This document shows positions 27,104-35,913 of a DNA stretch of 64,000 bases, piece by piece (positions within the stretch are counted from its first letter, which is position 1; the number at the start of each line of letters is the position of its first letter). A model generated the notes under the pieces. The model was not told the origin of the DNA. It saw nothing but the letters and a program-made list of their open reading frames with translations, and searched no databases. The DNA is taken from contig NZ_JAEMNX010000001.1 in assembly GCF_016463975.1 (NCBI RefSeq), forward strand, positions 372,001 through 436,000. Reading direction: 5' to 3'. The translations under genes were made by a program, and so were the position numbers. This stretch comes from Marinomonas transparens (GTDB lineage: Bacteria; Pseudomonadota; Gammaproteobacteria; Pseudomonadales; Marinomonadaceae).

Positions 27104-28815
27104 TGAGTACTGATATGAAAATGCAGAAAAAATCCGTATCCGAATGGGTCAAATCTGGTGATCCGTGGGTGTGGTTAAACGCAGGTGCTGTGGCGATTTC
27201 GGTCATCATGGTAATTGGCTTATTGTTGTTGATTGCGGTGCGTGGTTTAGGTCATTTCTGGCCAGCGGATGTGGTGCAAGCTCACTATGCTTTACCGGGC
27301 GAATCTGAGTACAACATTGCTGCTGAACGGGTGGAAAGTGTTGAGGTATCCGCTGCGCAATTACGTGAAGCGGGTATTCAGATTCCAGACGAGCATCAAT
27401 TGATGCAGCGTACCCTAATGAAAACAGGGAACCGAGATGTTTACGGTTCGGATTTCCGTTGGGTGATCGATGAATACCTAACTGAGACCAAACGTCCTGA
27501 AATGCTATTTACAGCGGAGCGTCGTGAATGGGGTAATTTATACGGTTACCTAAAAGCGGTGAAGGAAGACGGTAAAATCGTTTCTCAAACGAATGATTTA
27601 ACGCCGACAGCGTCTGCGATGGCAACTTGGCAAGTGTTCGAAGAAAGCATAGAACGCGCTTCTAAAATTCATGATGCTATTCATGTTATAGAGAAGAAAG
27701 ACATCGGCAAGATTAACTATGCACTTGAACGTATTCGTTTAGAGCAACGTCGCCTTGAACTAAAAGGTAAGTTAACGCCAGAAGCGGAAGCGGATCTTGC
27801 TACAGAGCGTGGTCAATACGACGAAGAATACAAGCAGCTTCAACAGAGTTTGATTGAACTTTATAGTCAAATTAATCGTGATACCTTCATCGTTCAGGTG
27901 ATGGATGGTTCAGTGCATGAAATGCCAGTTTCTAAGATTGTTCATGCTTTTCGTGCAAACTCCATGGGGGTTGTCGAGAAAATAGGTTTTTACTTCGTTA
28001 AGTTAGGTGAATTTTTATCGGATGAACCACGCGAAGCGAATACGGAAGGCGGTGTGTTCCCAGCCATCTTCGGTACTGTCATGATGGTATTGTTGATGAC
28101 GGTTTTGGTCACACCATTCGGTGTCGTTGCTGCAGTGTATTTGCGTGAATACGCATCGCAAGGCTGGGTGACACGTATCATTCGTATTGCGGTAAACAAC
28201 TTAGCGGGTGTTCCTTCTATCGTATACGGTGTGTTTGGCTTGGGCTTCTTTATTTACTTCCTAGGTTCAGGCATTGACCAAGCTTTCTTCCCTGAAGCGC
28301 TGCCTTCACCAACCTTTGGTACAGGTGGTTTAATGTGGGCGTCTATCACACTGGCTTTATTGACGGTACCTGTGGTGATTGTCGCGACGGAAGAAGGTTT
28401 GTCCCGTATTCCTCGCAATGTTCGTGAAGGCAGTTTGGCTTTAGGAGCAACGAAAGCAGAAACCCTATGGCGTGTTGTTTTGCCTATGGCAAGTCCAGCT
28501 ATCATGACTGGGGTGATTCTTGCGGTAGCGCGTGCGGCCGGTGAAGTAGCACCTTTGATGTTAGTTGGTGTGGTAAAACTTGCGCCGTCATTGCCATTGG
28601 ATGGTAATTACCCTTATATCCATTTGGATCAAAAATTCATGCATTTGGGCTTCCACATTTATGATGTGGGTTTCCAAAGCCCTAATGTGGAAGCGGCACG
28701 ACCTCTTGTGTACGCGACAGCTTTATTGCTAGTGATTGTTATTGCTTTGCTTAACTTGTCAGCAGTAACGATTCGAAACCATCTACGTGAAAAATACAAA
28801 TCGCTAGAAATGTAA
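27103..28815 (+). CDS. pstA: Phosphate ABC transporter permease PstA, long form
   Basis: A 570-residue permease, again longer than the E. coli protein of about 296 residues. A first membrane segment at about 25-48 is followed by roughly 260 periplasmic residues, including a strongly charged, probably coiled-coil stretch (about 190-260, YALERIRLEQRRLELKGKL). The permease core starts near 310 (FGTVMMVLLMTVLVTPFGVVAAVYLREY) and has the coupling loop REGSLALGATKAETLWRVVLPMASPAIMTG. With PstC it forms the phosphate channel. The start is coupled to pstC through TAATG. The inserts in both permeases probably pair in the periplasm; that is inference. Confidence 0.93.
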   Translation: MSTDMKMQKKSVSEWVKSGDPWVWLNAGAVAISVIMVIGLLLLIAVRGLGHFWPADVVQAHYALPGESEYNIAAERVESVEVSAAQLREAGIQIPDEHQLMQRTLMKTGNRDVYGSDFRWVIDEYLTETKRPEMLFTAERREWGNLYGYLKAVKEDGKIVSQTNDLTPTASAMATWQVFEESIERASKIHDAIHVIEKKDIGKINYALERIRLEQRRLELKGKLTPEAEADLATERGQYDEEYKQLQQSLIELYSQINRDTFIVQVMDGSVHEMPVSKIVHAFRANSMGVVEKIGFYFVKLGEFLSDEPREANTEGGVFPAIFGTVMMVLLMTVLVTPFGVVAAVYLREYASQGWVTRIIRIAVNNLAGVPSIVYGVFGLGFFIYFLGSGIDQAFFPEALPSPTFGTGGLMWASITLALLTVPVVIVATEEGLSRIPRNVREGSLALGATKAETLWRVVLPMASPAIMTGVILAVARAAGEVAPLMLVGVVKLAPSLPLDGNYPYIHLDQKFMHLGFHIYDVGFQSPNVEAARPLVYATALLLVIVIALLNLSAVTIRNHLREKYKSLEM

Positions 28816-28835
28816 GCGGCGGAGAATAGATTATT

Positions 28836-29666
28836 ATGAGCGACGTAAAAACACACTCAATTGATATTTCAGCGATGCAGCGTAGCCAACAGGCTCTGCG
28901 TATTGAAGATGAAAAAGTATGTTTATCGGTAAACGATTTGCACTTATTTTATGGTGAAAAAGAAGCCTTGAAGGGGATAGATATGATTATTCCCGAAAAA
29001 AAGGTAACAGCATTTATCGGACCTTCTGGTTGTGGTAAATCGACCTTATTGCGTTGCTTTAACCGCATGAATGATTTGGTTGATAGCTGCCGTATTACTG
29101 GTGAAATCAATCTGCACTCTGACAATATTTATGCCAAAGGAACAGACGTTGCAGAGTTACGCCGCCGTGTTGGTATGGTATTTCAGAAGCCTAACCCGTT
29201 TCCTAAAAGCATTTACGAGAACGTGGCTTATGGCCTGCGAATTCAGGGTATTAACAAGAAACGTGTATTGGATGAAACCGTTGAGTGGGCGTTGCGTTCT
29301 GCGGCATTGTGGGACGAAGTGAAAGACCGACTACACGAAAGTGCGCTTGGCATGTCTGGTGGTCAGCAGCAACGTTTGGTTATTGCTCGTACGGTTGCTG
29401 TAAAACCTGAAGTTTTGTTGTTGGATGAGCCCGCTTCTGCTTTGGACCCTATTTCGACATTAAAAATTGAAGAATTGATTCATGAGCTGAAAAAGGATTT
29501 CACTATCGCGATAGTGACACACAATATGCAACAAGCAGCACGTGTGTCTGATTACACGGCGTTCATGTACATAGGTGACTTGGTTGAATTTGGCGATACT
29601 AATACGTTATTCACTAATCCAAGCAAACAACAAACAGAAGACTACATCACAGGCCGTTACGGCTAG
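28836..29666 (+). CDS. pstB: Phosphate ABC transporter ATP-binding protein PstB
   Basis: A 276-residue ABC ATPase. Walker A is [13 protein letters not shown], the Q-loop lies in [19 protein letters not shown] (diagnostic for PstB), the signature is [11 protein letters not shown], and Walker B is [14 protein letters not shown], followed by the switch histidine in IVTHNMQQ. The signature reads MSGGQ where LSGGQ is more usual. It powers phosphate import through PstCA and is thought to take part in PhoR signalling with PhoU. It lies 20 bases after pstA, with GGCGGAG before the ATG, and 14 bases before phoU. Confidence 0.96.
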   Translation: MSDVKTHSIDISAMQRSQQALRIEDEKVCLSVNDLHLFYGEKEALKGIDMIIPEKKVTAFIGPSGCGKSTLLRCFNRMNDLVDSCRITGEINLHSDNIYAKGTDVAELRRRVGMVFQKPNPFPKSIYENVAYGLRIQGINKKRVLDETVEWALRSAALWDEVKDRLHESALGMSGGQQQRLVIARTVAVKPEVLLLDEPASALDPISTLKIEELIHELKKDFTIAIVTHNMQQAARVSDYTAFMYIGDLVEFGDTNTLFTNPSKQQTEDYITGRYG

Positions 29667-29680
29667 GCGGAGGAAGGATT

Positions 29681-30394
29681 ATGCAAGAATTAACTACGGA
29701 CCATATCTCTCAGCAATTTAATAATGAGCTGGAAGCGCTTCGCCAACACTTTTTGACAATGGGTGGCGTAGTTGAAACTCAGGTTCAAGACGCAGTACAG
29801 GCCTTGTTAGATAGCAATGGCTCTTTAGCGGAAGACGTGAAAGAAAAAGATGCCACTGTGAATCAACTGGATGGCATTATCGATGAAGAGTGCACGCGTA
29901 TTTTAGCGAAACGTCAGCCAGCGGCCTCTGATTTACGAATGATTTTGTCTATCAGCAAAGCCGTTAGTGAATTAGAACGCATGGGGGATGAAGCGAAAAA
30001 GATTGCGAATTTGACATTAAGTTTGATTGATGAAGGCGAGTCTCCACGTGGTTATGTTGAGATCAGCCGAATTGGTCAAATGGTGTCTCGGATGATCCAT
30101 GATTCATTAGATGCTTATGCTCGTTTGGATATTGAAGCCGCAATTAAGGTCGCGAAACAAGACCGTAAGGTAGATCAAGAGTACAACACGGCATTGCGCT
30201 CCTTAGTCACCTACATGATGGAAGACCCTCGTAGTATTTCCCGAGTCATTAATGTTATTTGGGTACTGCGTTCTTTAGAACGTATTGGTGATCATGCTCG
30301 CCATGTTTGTCAGCATTTGATCTTTATGGTCAAGGGTGTGGATGTTCGTCATGTGGCTGCACATGATATTGCGAGTGAAGTAGAAGATAAATAA
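29681..30394 (+). CDS. phoU: Phosphate-signalling protein PhoU
   Basis: A 237-residue all-helical protein with the two PhoU repeats. Each repeat has the acidic metal-binding pattern: EKDATVNQLDGIIDEECTRIL with ELERMGDEAKKIANL, then DRKVDQEYNTALRSL with SLERIGDHARHVCQHLIF. PhoU links PstB to PhoR and keeps the Pho response off when phosphate is plentiful. The gene closes the pst operon, with GGAGGAAGG before the ATG, and a long terminator follows. Confidence 0.95.
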   Translation: MQELTTDHISQQFNNELEALRQHFLTMGGVVETQVQDAVQALLDSNGSLAEDVKEKDATVNQLDGIIDEECTRILAKRQPAASDLRMILSISKAVSELERMGDEAKKIANLTLSLIDEGESPRGYVEISRIGQMVSRMIHDSLDAYARLDIEAAIKVAKQDRKVDQEYNTALRSLVTYMMEDPRSISRVINVIWVLRSLERIGDHARHVCQHLIFMVKGVDVRHVAAHDIASEVEDK

Positions 30395-30415
30395 TCTACA
30401 TTAAGTAGGTTTATC

Positions 30416-30466
30416 AAATCGGCCTGTTGTCCTCCAAATAGGAGGTAGCAATAGGTCGATTTTGTG
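30416..30466 (+). terminator. Terminator of the pst-phoU operon
   Basis: A long imperfect hairpin: AAATCGGCCTGTTGTCCTCC pairs with GGAGGTAGCAATAGGTCGATTT around an AAATA loop and ends in TTTTG. It starts 22 bases after the phoU stop. Confidence 0.8.
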
Positions 30467-30561
30467 TTTTAAAGGCCTCTATTCTTTCTGTCATTGGTCT
30501 ATTGGTTCTTATGCTGACTTTGCTTATGATCGGGTTTCCATTTTAGCAGCGGTTCATTCCA

Positions 30562-31062
30562 ATGTTCTCTATTGAAACAGACTCAAACTCTTCTCCTGAA
30601 CACTATTTTCAAGAACTGAATTTACAACTTTCGTCACTATTAAGCGGAGAGCGAGATCTTATTTGTAACGCGGCACAATTTTCTGCCTTTATTATGCAAA
30701 CTATTGAAGGGCTAAATTGGGCTGGATTTTATTTCGCCCGTGGCGAGGAGTTAGTACTTGGTCCTTATGTTGGCAAGGTTGCCTGTACTCGCATTCCATT
30801 TGGTCGAGGTGTATGCGGCGCTGCGGCTGTTACTGAGGCAATACAACGTATTGATGATGTGCATGCTTTTGAAGGGCATATCGCCTGTGATGCTGCTTCA
30901 GCATCGGAATTAGTGGTTCCTGTTATTAATGGTGATGAGTTGATTGGCGTGTTTGATATAGATAGCCCGTCAGTAGGGCGTTTTTCTGCGGTGGACCAAG
31001 CGGGTATCGAAAGCTTAGTCGCCACCTTTGTTGCTGCAACGGATTTTAAGTGGGCAATTTAG
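30562..31062 (+). CDS. msrC: Free methionine-(R)-sulfoxide reductase (GAF-domain fRMsr)
   Basis: A 166-residue single GAF-domain enzyme that reduces free methionine-R-sulfoxide, protecting the methionine pool from oxidation. It matches E. coli MsrC (YebR) through LNWAGFYFARGEELVLGPYVGKVACTRIPFGRGVCG and EGHIACDAASASELVVPV. The three conserved cysteines are at 75, 85 and 109. The end LVATFVAATDFKWAI is also family-like. No strong ribosome-binding site precedes the ATG. It is monocistronic between the pst terminator and the convergent Hpt gene. Confidence 0.93.
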   Translation: MFSIETDSNSSPEHYFQELNLQLSSLLSGERDLICNAAQFSAFIMQTIEGLNWAGFYFARGEELVLGPYVGKVACTRIPFGRGVCGAAAVTEAIQRIDDVHAFEGHIACDAASASELVVPVINGDELIGVFDIDSPSVGRFSAVDQAGIESLVATFVAATDFKWAI

Positions 31063-31087
31063 GCTTATTGTTAAGACGCATAAAGCC

Positions 31088-31423
31088 TTAGTCTGCAAAG
31101 TAATCTGCTAGAGCTTGTAATGATTGTTGATATAGCTCTGGCAGTTGATCTACGGCTGCTTGTATACCCTCTTCTTTTTCGTGAGAAGCGGAGGTTTCTA
31201 TGATCCGGCATTGTTCTGCTAATAAGGGTAAGGACATATTGGCACTAGCGGATTTAAGTGAGTGGCTAATATGTGCAAGGTCGTCATAGTTTTTTGCTTG
31301 CCAAGCGGTTAGCAAGAGTGTCATTTTTTCTGCGCTGTCGGTGACGTAATCTAGACGTATATTGTTAATGGTGTCTTTACCTAACAGCTCGATTAGATTA
31401 TCCAAATGTGCTTTATCAATCAT
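31088..31423 (-). CDS. Stand-alone Hpt (histidine phosphotransfer) protein
   Basis: A 111-residue helical protein with one Hpt domain. The phospho-accepting histidine is His54 in AHISHSLKSASANMS, close to the standard AHxLKGSSxxxG signature. It would pass a phosphoryl group between a receiver and another receiver or kinase. The start overlaps the stop of the upstream hybrid kinase (ATGATTGA), so translation is coupled; an ATG six codons earlier opens the frame but has a poorer context. The neighbouring kinase lacks its own phospho-residues, so the partner of this Hpt is probably encoded elsewhere. No output regulator lies nearby. Confidence 0.82.
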   Translation of the reverse strand: MIDKAHLDNLIELLGKDTINNIRLDYVTDSAEKMTLLLTAWQAKNYDDLAHISHSLKSASANMSLPLLAEQCRIIETSASHEKEEGIQAAVDQLPELYQQSLQALADYFAD

Positions 31424-33257
31424 GATTTTTAGCCCCATCATTAGGCCGTGTGCTACTAATTTTATTAGCAGGGGGAAATAGGTGTGAAATGCTTTTTTCT
31501 AGCTGGCTTTGAGTCAATGGTGTTGATAAAAACGTCGCGCCAGATAGGAAAGTTTTATTCGTTATATGAGTCGATTTGTTATAACAAATAAAAGGCATAC
31601 TTTTTTCATAGTACCTTAGGAAACTTTGTTCAGTTTCATTATCCACTAAATTGCTTGTTCCTAAAATAATAAGATCGTAATGCTTTTCTTCATTCGGGTT
31701 ACCATCCTCTGAGAGGGTCGCATCGATATTGAGAGCGTCGAGTTGCAAGCTTAATATTTTTGCAAGGTGGGTATCACTTTCGACGATTAAAGCCTGTCTT
31801 GTTGCCATGTTTTTAACGGCAGCAGGAGGGTGGGACTGATTTAGTACAGACATGTGAAAAGGCAGGTTTACCCAGAATTCGCAGCCTTTTTGTGGCACGC
31901 AAGAAAAGTGTATTTCGCCTTCCATTTCGTTTACTAATTGATGACACAAGGTCAAAGGCAGGCCCATTTCATTCAATACAGTTATGTCTTGTTTTTTAGA
32001 AGGGGTTCTTAAGCTTTGTTGCAGGTGACTATCCATCCCTATGCCAGTATCTCTGATGGCAATTTGTAGCACTCTTGTCTGCTTATTTCCCGTCGGGTTC
32101 ATTTTCTGTGATGGTGTTAACGATGAGGGTCTAACCTGAAGGCTGATACTACCGCTGAGAGTATGGGCAACGGCATTTTGTAATAAGGCCGAAATAATTT
32201 CTCTGAGGCGAGGGAAGTCAATATTTATTTCTTTGGGCAATGACGGATCTATGTAAGAAATAGCTTGTAAACCTTTGCGAGTGAGTTGTGGTTCTAAGGT
32301 ATGCAAGCAGTCTTCTATCATGTCTTTTAAATTGCCTGTAGTAGTTATCAATGTCAGTTTTTTAGCATCGATTAACGCTAAATCAGCAAACATATCGACT
32401 GTACTCAGCAGTTGCTGAGCGGATTCTTCAATATTGTTAGATAGCTCGTTACTTAGGTGCGACTGGCTTTCTTTTGTTAAGGCTTTTGCAACACTTAGAA
32501 TCGCATTAATAGGCGCTTTAACTTCTTGGTTTATAAAAGAAATCATATCAGACTTTTCTTCATTTATGGTCAGTATCTTGGCATCAAGAAGACGATTTCG
32601 TCCGGCAATAGCCTGTGTTTTTGCTAATCCTTTGATAATGAAAAAGAACAAAAATAGCAGGCTGGTTAAGAACAACATGGTTAATAGTTGAATACGATCT
32701 AAATTTGTCTGTAGGTCATCATGTTGCTGAGCGATGTAGTTATTACTGCCCTGATTGACCAGAATAACGAATTCGTTAATTTGCTTATTCAATTTTTCGA
32801 TACGATCAATCAGATCAGGTAGGTAAGAGACGTCACCACTTTCTATTTTAGCAAGGTTGAGGCTAATGAGTTCGAGTTCACCGTTAATAATATTGAGAGC
32901 GCGTATTGTTCGACCACCGGAAAAGCTTCGTATTAGAGAGCCTATAGTGCCAGCTCTAAGAAGGTCAACGCGGCTCATTAGCAGATCATATTCAAAGAAG
33001 GCGTTGCCTTTTAGTGGAAAGTCGCTGTCATCCAGCTCAATGAGATAGTTTAGAAATCGATAGGTTTGCAATTGTAATTGCAGAGAGTTCCATAAAATAC
33101 TTTCAAAAATACGTTTTGAGTTCGCCTTAGAACCATCATTGGTATAACTAATGATGCCGAATACGGCAATGGCGATGGTAATAATTAGAGCAATGAGCCC
33201 ATAGATTATCCATTGTTGAAACCGAGTAGCCCAAGTCCTTAGCTGTAATGAACGCAA
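31416..33257 (-). CDS. Hybrid sensor histidine kinase-like protein with lost phosphorylation sites
   Basis: A 613-residue membrane protein. Membrane segments at about 16-38 and 190-208 enclose a periplasmic helical sensor of about 150 residues. The dimerisation helix (about 230-300) has FINQEVKAPINAILS where kinases have SHExRTPLN, so the phospho-accepting His is Gln244. The ATPase domain (about 345-466) keeps the N-box Asn361 and the DTGIGM Asp403, but the G2 box is worn. The C-terminal receiver (about 486-595) keeps Glu493 and Asp495, yet the phospho-Asp is Gly533 (LIILGTSN) and the lysine is replaced (LSTP). It lies between a periplasmic SUOX-like gene (6 bases upstream) and an Hpt gene (8-base overlap). 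It is probably a signalling pseudokinase; the reading frame is intact. Confidence 0.85.
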   Translation of the reverse strand: MRSLQLRTWATRFQQWIIYGLIALIITIAIAVFGIISYTNDGSKANSKRIFESILWNSLQLQLQTYRFLNYLIELDDSDFPLKGNAFFEYDLLMSRVDLLRAGTIGSLIRSFSGGRTIRALNIINGELELISLNLAKIESGDVSYLPDLIDRIEKLNKQINEFVILVNQGSNNYIAQQHDDLQTNLDRIQLLTMLFLTSLLFLFFFIIKGLAKTQAIAGRNRLLDAKILTINEEKSDMISFINQEVKAPINAILSVAKALTKESQSHLSNELSNNIEESAQQLLSTVDMFADLALIDAKKLTLITTTGNLKDMIEDCLHTLEPQLTRKGLQAISYIDPSLPKEINIDFPRLREIISALLQNAVAHTLSGSISLQVRPSSLTPSQKMNPTGNKQTRVLQIAIRDTGIGMDSHLQQSLRTPSKKQDITVLNEMGLPLTLCHQLVNEMEGEIHFSCVPQKGCEFWVNLPFHMSVLNQSHPPAAVKNMATRQALIVESDTHLAKILSLQLDALNIDATLSEDGNPNEEKHYDLIILGTSNLVDNETEQSFLRYYEKSMPFICYNKSTHITNKTFLSGATFLSTPLTQSQLEKSISHLFPPANKISSTRPNDGAKNHD

Positions 33258-33263
33258 AACAAC

Positions 33264-33767
33264 TTACTCCGCGATAAAGTAGGTTTCAATACGATGGATT
33301 TGCCAGATAGAGCGGCCATAATAGGTTTCGCTTTTTAGTTCTGGTTGATCATCAAATGGATAAATCACCATAATTGGGCCGAGTTTGCGCACACTCATTG
33401 GATGCCCATCTAGGTGGGTAGCAAAAATGGCTCCCCGTTCTGTGAAGTCTGATATAGGGATTTCTGTCATATATTGATTAAGGGCGATAACCTTTAATAG
33501 GGTAGCTTTACTCTCTATGGTTGCTAAAAGATCTTTAGCTGAGAAACCGCGGTATGTATGGGAGCCTTTTGTCCAAGGATTATGTGTGGTTACAGAGCGC
33601 TGAGGTAAAGCGTTTAGCATGTCTAAATCGAACTCGATACCATGCTCTGCATTTGCATCGTCCAAGGCGTTGGAGATGGTTAATATGACTCGTCCTGATG
33701 GCTGGTCAAGAGCATAGGAGGGCGTGTTAATAAGCAACACGCAGATAAGAGAGAAGAATAAACGCAT
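33264..33767 (-). CDS. Periplasmic SUOX-fold (molybdopterin oxidoreductase-like) protein without cofactor cysteine
   Basis: A 167-residue exported protein. The signal peptide MRLFFSLICVLLINTPSYA ends before LDQPSG. The mature part resembles the small molybdopterin-binding oxidoreductase (sulfite oxidase-like) domain: ILTISNALDDANAEHGIEFDLDMLNALP, then TTHNPWTKGSHTYRGFSAKDLLATI and GAIFATHLDGHPMSVRKLGPIMVIYPFD. The mature protein has no cysteine, so it cannot ligate molybdenum as sulfite oxidase does. An ATG 13 codons upstream opens the frame, but the chosen one has GGAAAT ahead and gives a clean signal peptide. It is six bases from the degenerate hybrid kinase and may be its periplasmic sensing partner (inferred). 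Confidence 0.72.
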   Translation of the reverse strand: MRLFFSLICVLLINTPSYALDQPSGRVILTISNALDDANAEHGIEFDLDMLNALPQRSVTTHNPWTKGSHTYRGFSAKDLLATIESKATLLKVIALNQYMTEIPISDFTERGAIFATHLDGHPMSVRKLGPIMVIYPFDDQPELKSETYYGRSIWQIHRIETYFIAE

Positions 33768-33865
33768 CAATCTATTTCCGGCAAAGAGACTCAGAGATCT
33801 TATCATAGACCAAAAATATTGGATAACAGTGGTTTTTGTTCTTTATCTAGCGGCTTACTTGATGA

Positions 33866-33903
33866 TGAAAAAGTCGCTTTAAACCGAGTTCGAAGCGACT
33901 CAT
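33866..33903 (-). terminator. Terminator of the opp operon
   Basis: Stem AGTCGCTT / AAGCGACT with a 12-base loop; on the minus strand it is followed by TTTTTC. It lies 13 bases after oppF. Confidence 0.8.
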
Positions 33904-33913
33904 ATTATAAATA

Positions 33914-34915
33914 TTAAGCAATGTCTGCTAAGCGTATACAGGCCGCTTGTTGCTCATCAGATAGGGGTTGTAATACCGGCTTTTGTAGTGCACAGGTTTC
34001 ATTTGCATGGGGGCAACGGGTGCGGAAAACACAACCTGAAGGAGGGCTTATTGGGGATGGAAGATCCCCTGTTAAGAGCTGGATTTTTTTGTCTCGCTCT
34101 ATTTTTGGGTCGGGCACTGGGACAGCAGATAATAGTGCTTTGGTATAGGGGTGCTGAGGAGTTTCATACAGAGCTTGTCTGCTCGCAAGTTCTACCGCAT
34201 TGCCTAGATACATGACCAATACACGATCTGATATGTGTTTTACCACGCTTAAGTCATGGGCGATAAAGACCAGAGACAGATTCATCTCGGCCTGCAATGC
34301 CTTCAATAAGTTAACGACTTGCGCTTGGATCGAAACATCTAATGCAGAAACCGGCTCGTCACAAACCACTAATTTAGGTTTTAGAATCAAAGCGCGAGCA
34401 ATCCCGATACGTTGACATTGACCGCCAGAGAATTCGTGAGGGTAACGGTTAATCACATTGGGCAAGAGGCCTACCTTGTCCATCATGGCGCGAACTTCTT
34501 GTTTTATCTCCGCCTTAGATAAGTGTGGCTGAAAGGTTTGTAAAGGTTCGGCAATAATGTCACCCACTGTCATGCGTGGGTTTAGAGAAGCTAATGGGTC
34601 TTGGAAGATCATTTGCAATTCTTGGCGCTTATCCCGCATTTGCTTTTTGTCTAGGTCTGTTAAGTCTTGTCCAAGCCATACCACGTTACCCTCGGTAATG
34701 GGAACAAGGCGTAGTAGCGCACGCGCCAGAGTGGATTTCCCACAACCTGATTCGCCTACGACTCCTAGAGTCTCGCCTTCATAAATGGTGAGATTAACGC
34801 CATCTACAGCCTTTAGAGCATGGCCTTTTTGCCATGGCCAAGCATTATCAGATTTGATATTGAAGTGAACCTTTAAATTGTTTACTTCCATTAATATTTT
34901 GTCGGAAATAGTCAT
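33914..34915 (-). CDS. oppF: Oligopeptide ABC transporter ATP-binding protein OppF
   Basis: A 333-residue ABC ATPase of the OppF/DppF type. Walker A is [16 protein letters not shown], the signature is FSGGQCQRIGIARAL, and Walker B is LVVCDEPVSALD. The C-terminal oligopeptide-family extension has SPPSGCVFRTRCPHANETC, a cysteine cluster that in relatives holds an iron-sulfur cluster. The signature reads SGGQCQR rather than SGGQRQR, a small change. The start is taken at the ATG overlapping the oppD stop (TAATG); the frame opens four codons earlier. It pairs with OppD to power OppBC. Confidence 0.93.
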   Translation of the reverse strand: MTISDKILMEVNNLKVHFNIKSDNAWPWQKGHALKAVDGVNLTIYEGETLGVVGESGCGKSTLARALLRLVPITEGNVVWLGQDLTDLDKKQMRDKRQELQMIFQDPLASLNPRMTVGDIIAEPLQTFQPHLSKAEIKQEVRAMMDKVGLLPNVINRYPHEFSGGQCQRIGIARALILKPKLVVCDEPVSALDVSIQAQVVNLLKALQAEMNLSLVFIAHDLSVVKHISDRVLVMYLGNAVELASRQALYETPQHPYTKALLSAVPVPDPKIERDKKIQLLTGDLPSPISPPSGCVFRTRCPHANETCALQKPVLQPLSDEQQAACIRLADIA

Positions 34916-35907
34916 TAAGCAACCCATCCATCAACTGATTTATGACAAGCACGAAGCTGACCTGAGGCGAATTCCTCTAATGGCGGAATGTTTTCTACGC
35001 AGCGATCTTTGGCGTATTCACAGCGCGTTTGGAAGGGGCAACCTGGTGGTAAATTCAATAAGTTTGGTGGGTTGCCGGGAATGGTTGAAAGAATACCAGC
35101 ATCGGTATCCAGACGAGGAATGGCCTGTAATAACCCTTGGGTATAGGGATGAGTCGGGCGATAAAAGACGTCCTCTGCGCTGCCGTATTCCATGGTTTGT
35201 CCGGCGTACATGACAAGAACCTTATCACACAGACCTGCGACCACGCCTAGGTCATGAGTGATCATGATGATAGAGGTATTAAAGTCGTCTTTTAGTTCGT
35301 TCAACAATGTCAGGATTTGAGCTTGTACGGTAACGTCTAAGGCGGTGGTGGGTTCATCGGCAATCAGTAGTTTGGGTTGGCACAATAGGGCCATGGCAAT
35401 CATTACGCGCTGCCTCATACCGCCAGAAAACTCGTGCGGGTACATATTCATGCGTTTTCGAGCTTCAGGCATTTTCACCGCATCGAGCATTTTTACCGAT
35501 GCTTCAAAGGCTTCCGCTTTATTCATGCCCTTGTGCAGCATTAACACTTCCATCAGCTGCTTGCCGACTTTCATATAAGGGTTTAAGGAAGTCATAGGGT
35601 CTTGGAAGATCATCGCGATTTCTTTAGAGCGAATGCGGTTCATTTCTTTTTCGTGCAAAGATAAGATATTTCGCCCTTCAAAACGGGCCTCCCCTTTGAT
35701 CACGCCATTGTTCGCCAGCAAACCCATTAGAGCAAAAGCGGTCTGGCTTTTGCCGGAGCCCGATTCGCCCACTATGCCCAGTGTTTCACCTTGCCCTAGG
35801 GTAAAATTCAGGTCATTGACTGCCGTGACAAAGCCATCAGGTGTGCCGAAACTAACGCGTAAATTTTCGACTTCTAATAGGTTCTCAGTACTTAATAAAC
35901 TCATCAT
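34915..35907 (-). CDS. oppD: Oligopeptide ABC transporter ATP-binding protein OppD
   Basis: A 330-residue ABC ATPase of the OppD/DppD type. Walker A is VGESGSGKSQTAFALMG, the signature is FSGGMRQRVMIAMAL, and Walker B is LLIADEPTTALDVTVQAQIL, followed by the switch IMITHDLG. The C-terminal extension has the family cysteines in PPGCPFQTRCEYAKDRC. AAGGAGG lies immediately before the first ATG of an ATGATG pair. It is separated from oppC by six bases and overlaps oppF by one. Confidence 0.95.
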   Translation of the reverse strand: MMSLLSTENLLEVENLRVSFGTPDGFVTAVNDLNFTLGQGETLGIVGESGSGKSQTAFALMGLLANNGVIKGEARFEGRNILSLHEKEMNRIRSKEIAMIFQDPMTSLNPYMKVGKQLMEVLMLHKGMNKAEAFEASVKMLDAVKMPEARKRMNMYPHEFSGGMRQRVMIAMALLCQPKLLIADEPTTALDVTVQAQILTLLNELKDDFNTSIIMITHDLGVVAGLCDKVLVMYAGQTMEYGSAEDVFYRPTHPYTQGLLQAIPRLDTDAGILSTIPGNPPNLLNLPPGCPFQTRCEYAKDRCVENIPPLEEFASGQLRACHKSVDGWVA

Positions 35908-35913
35908 GCCTCC

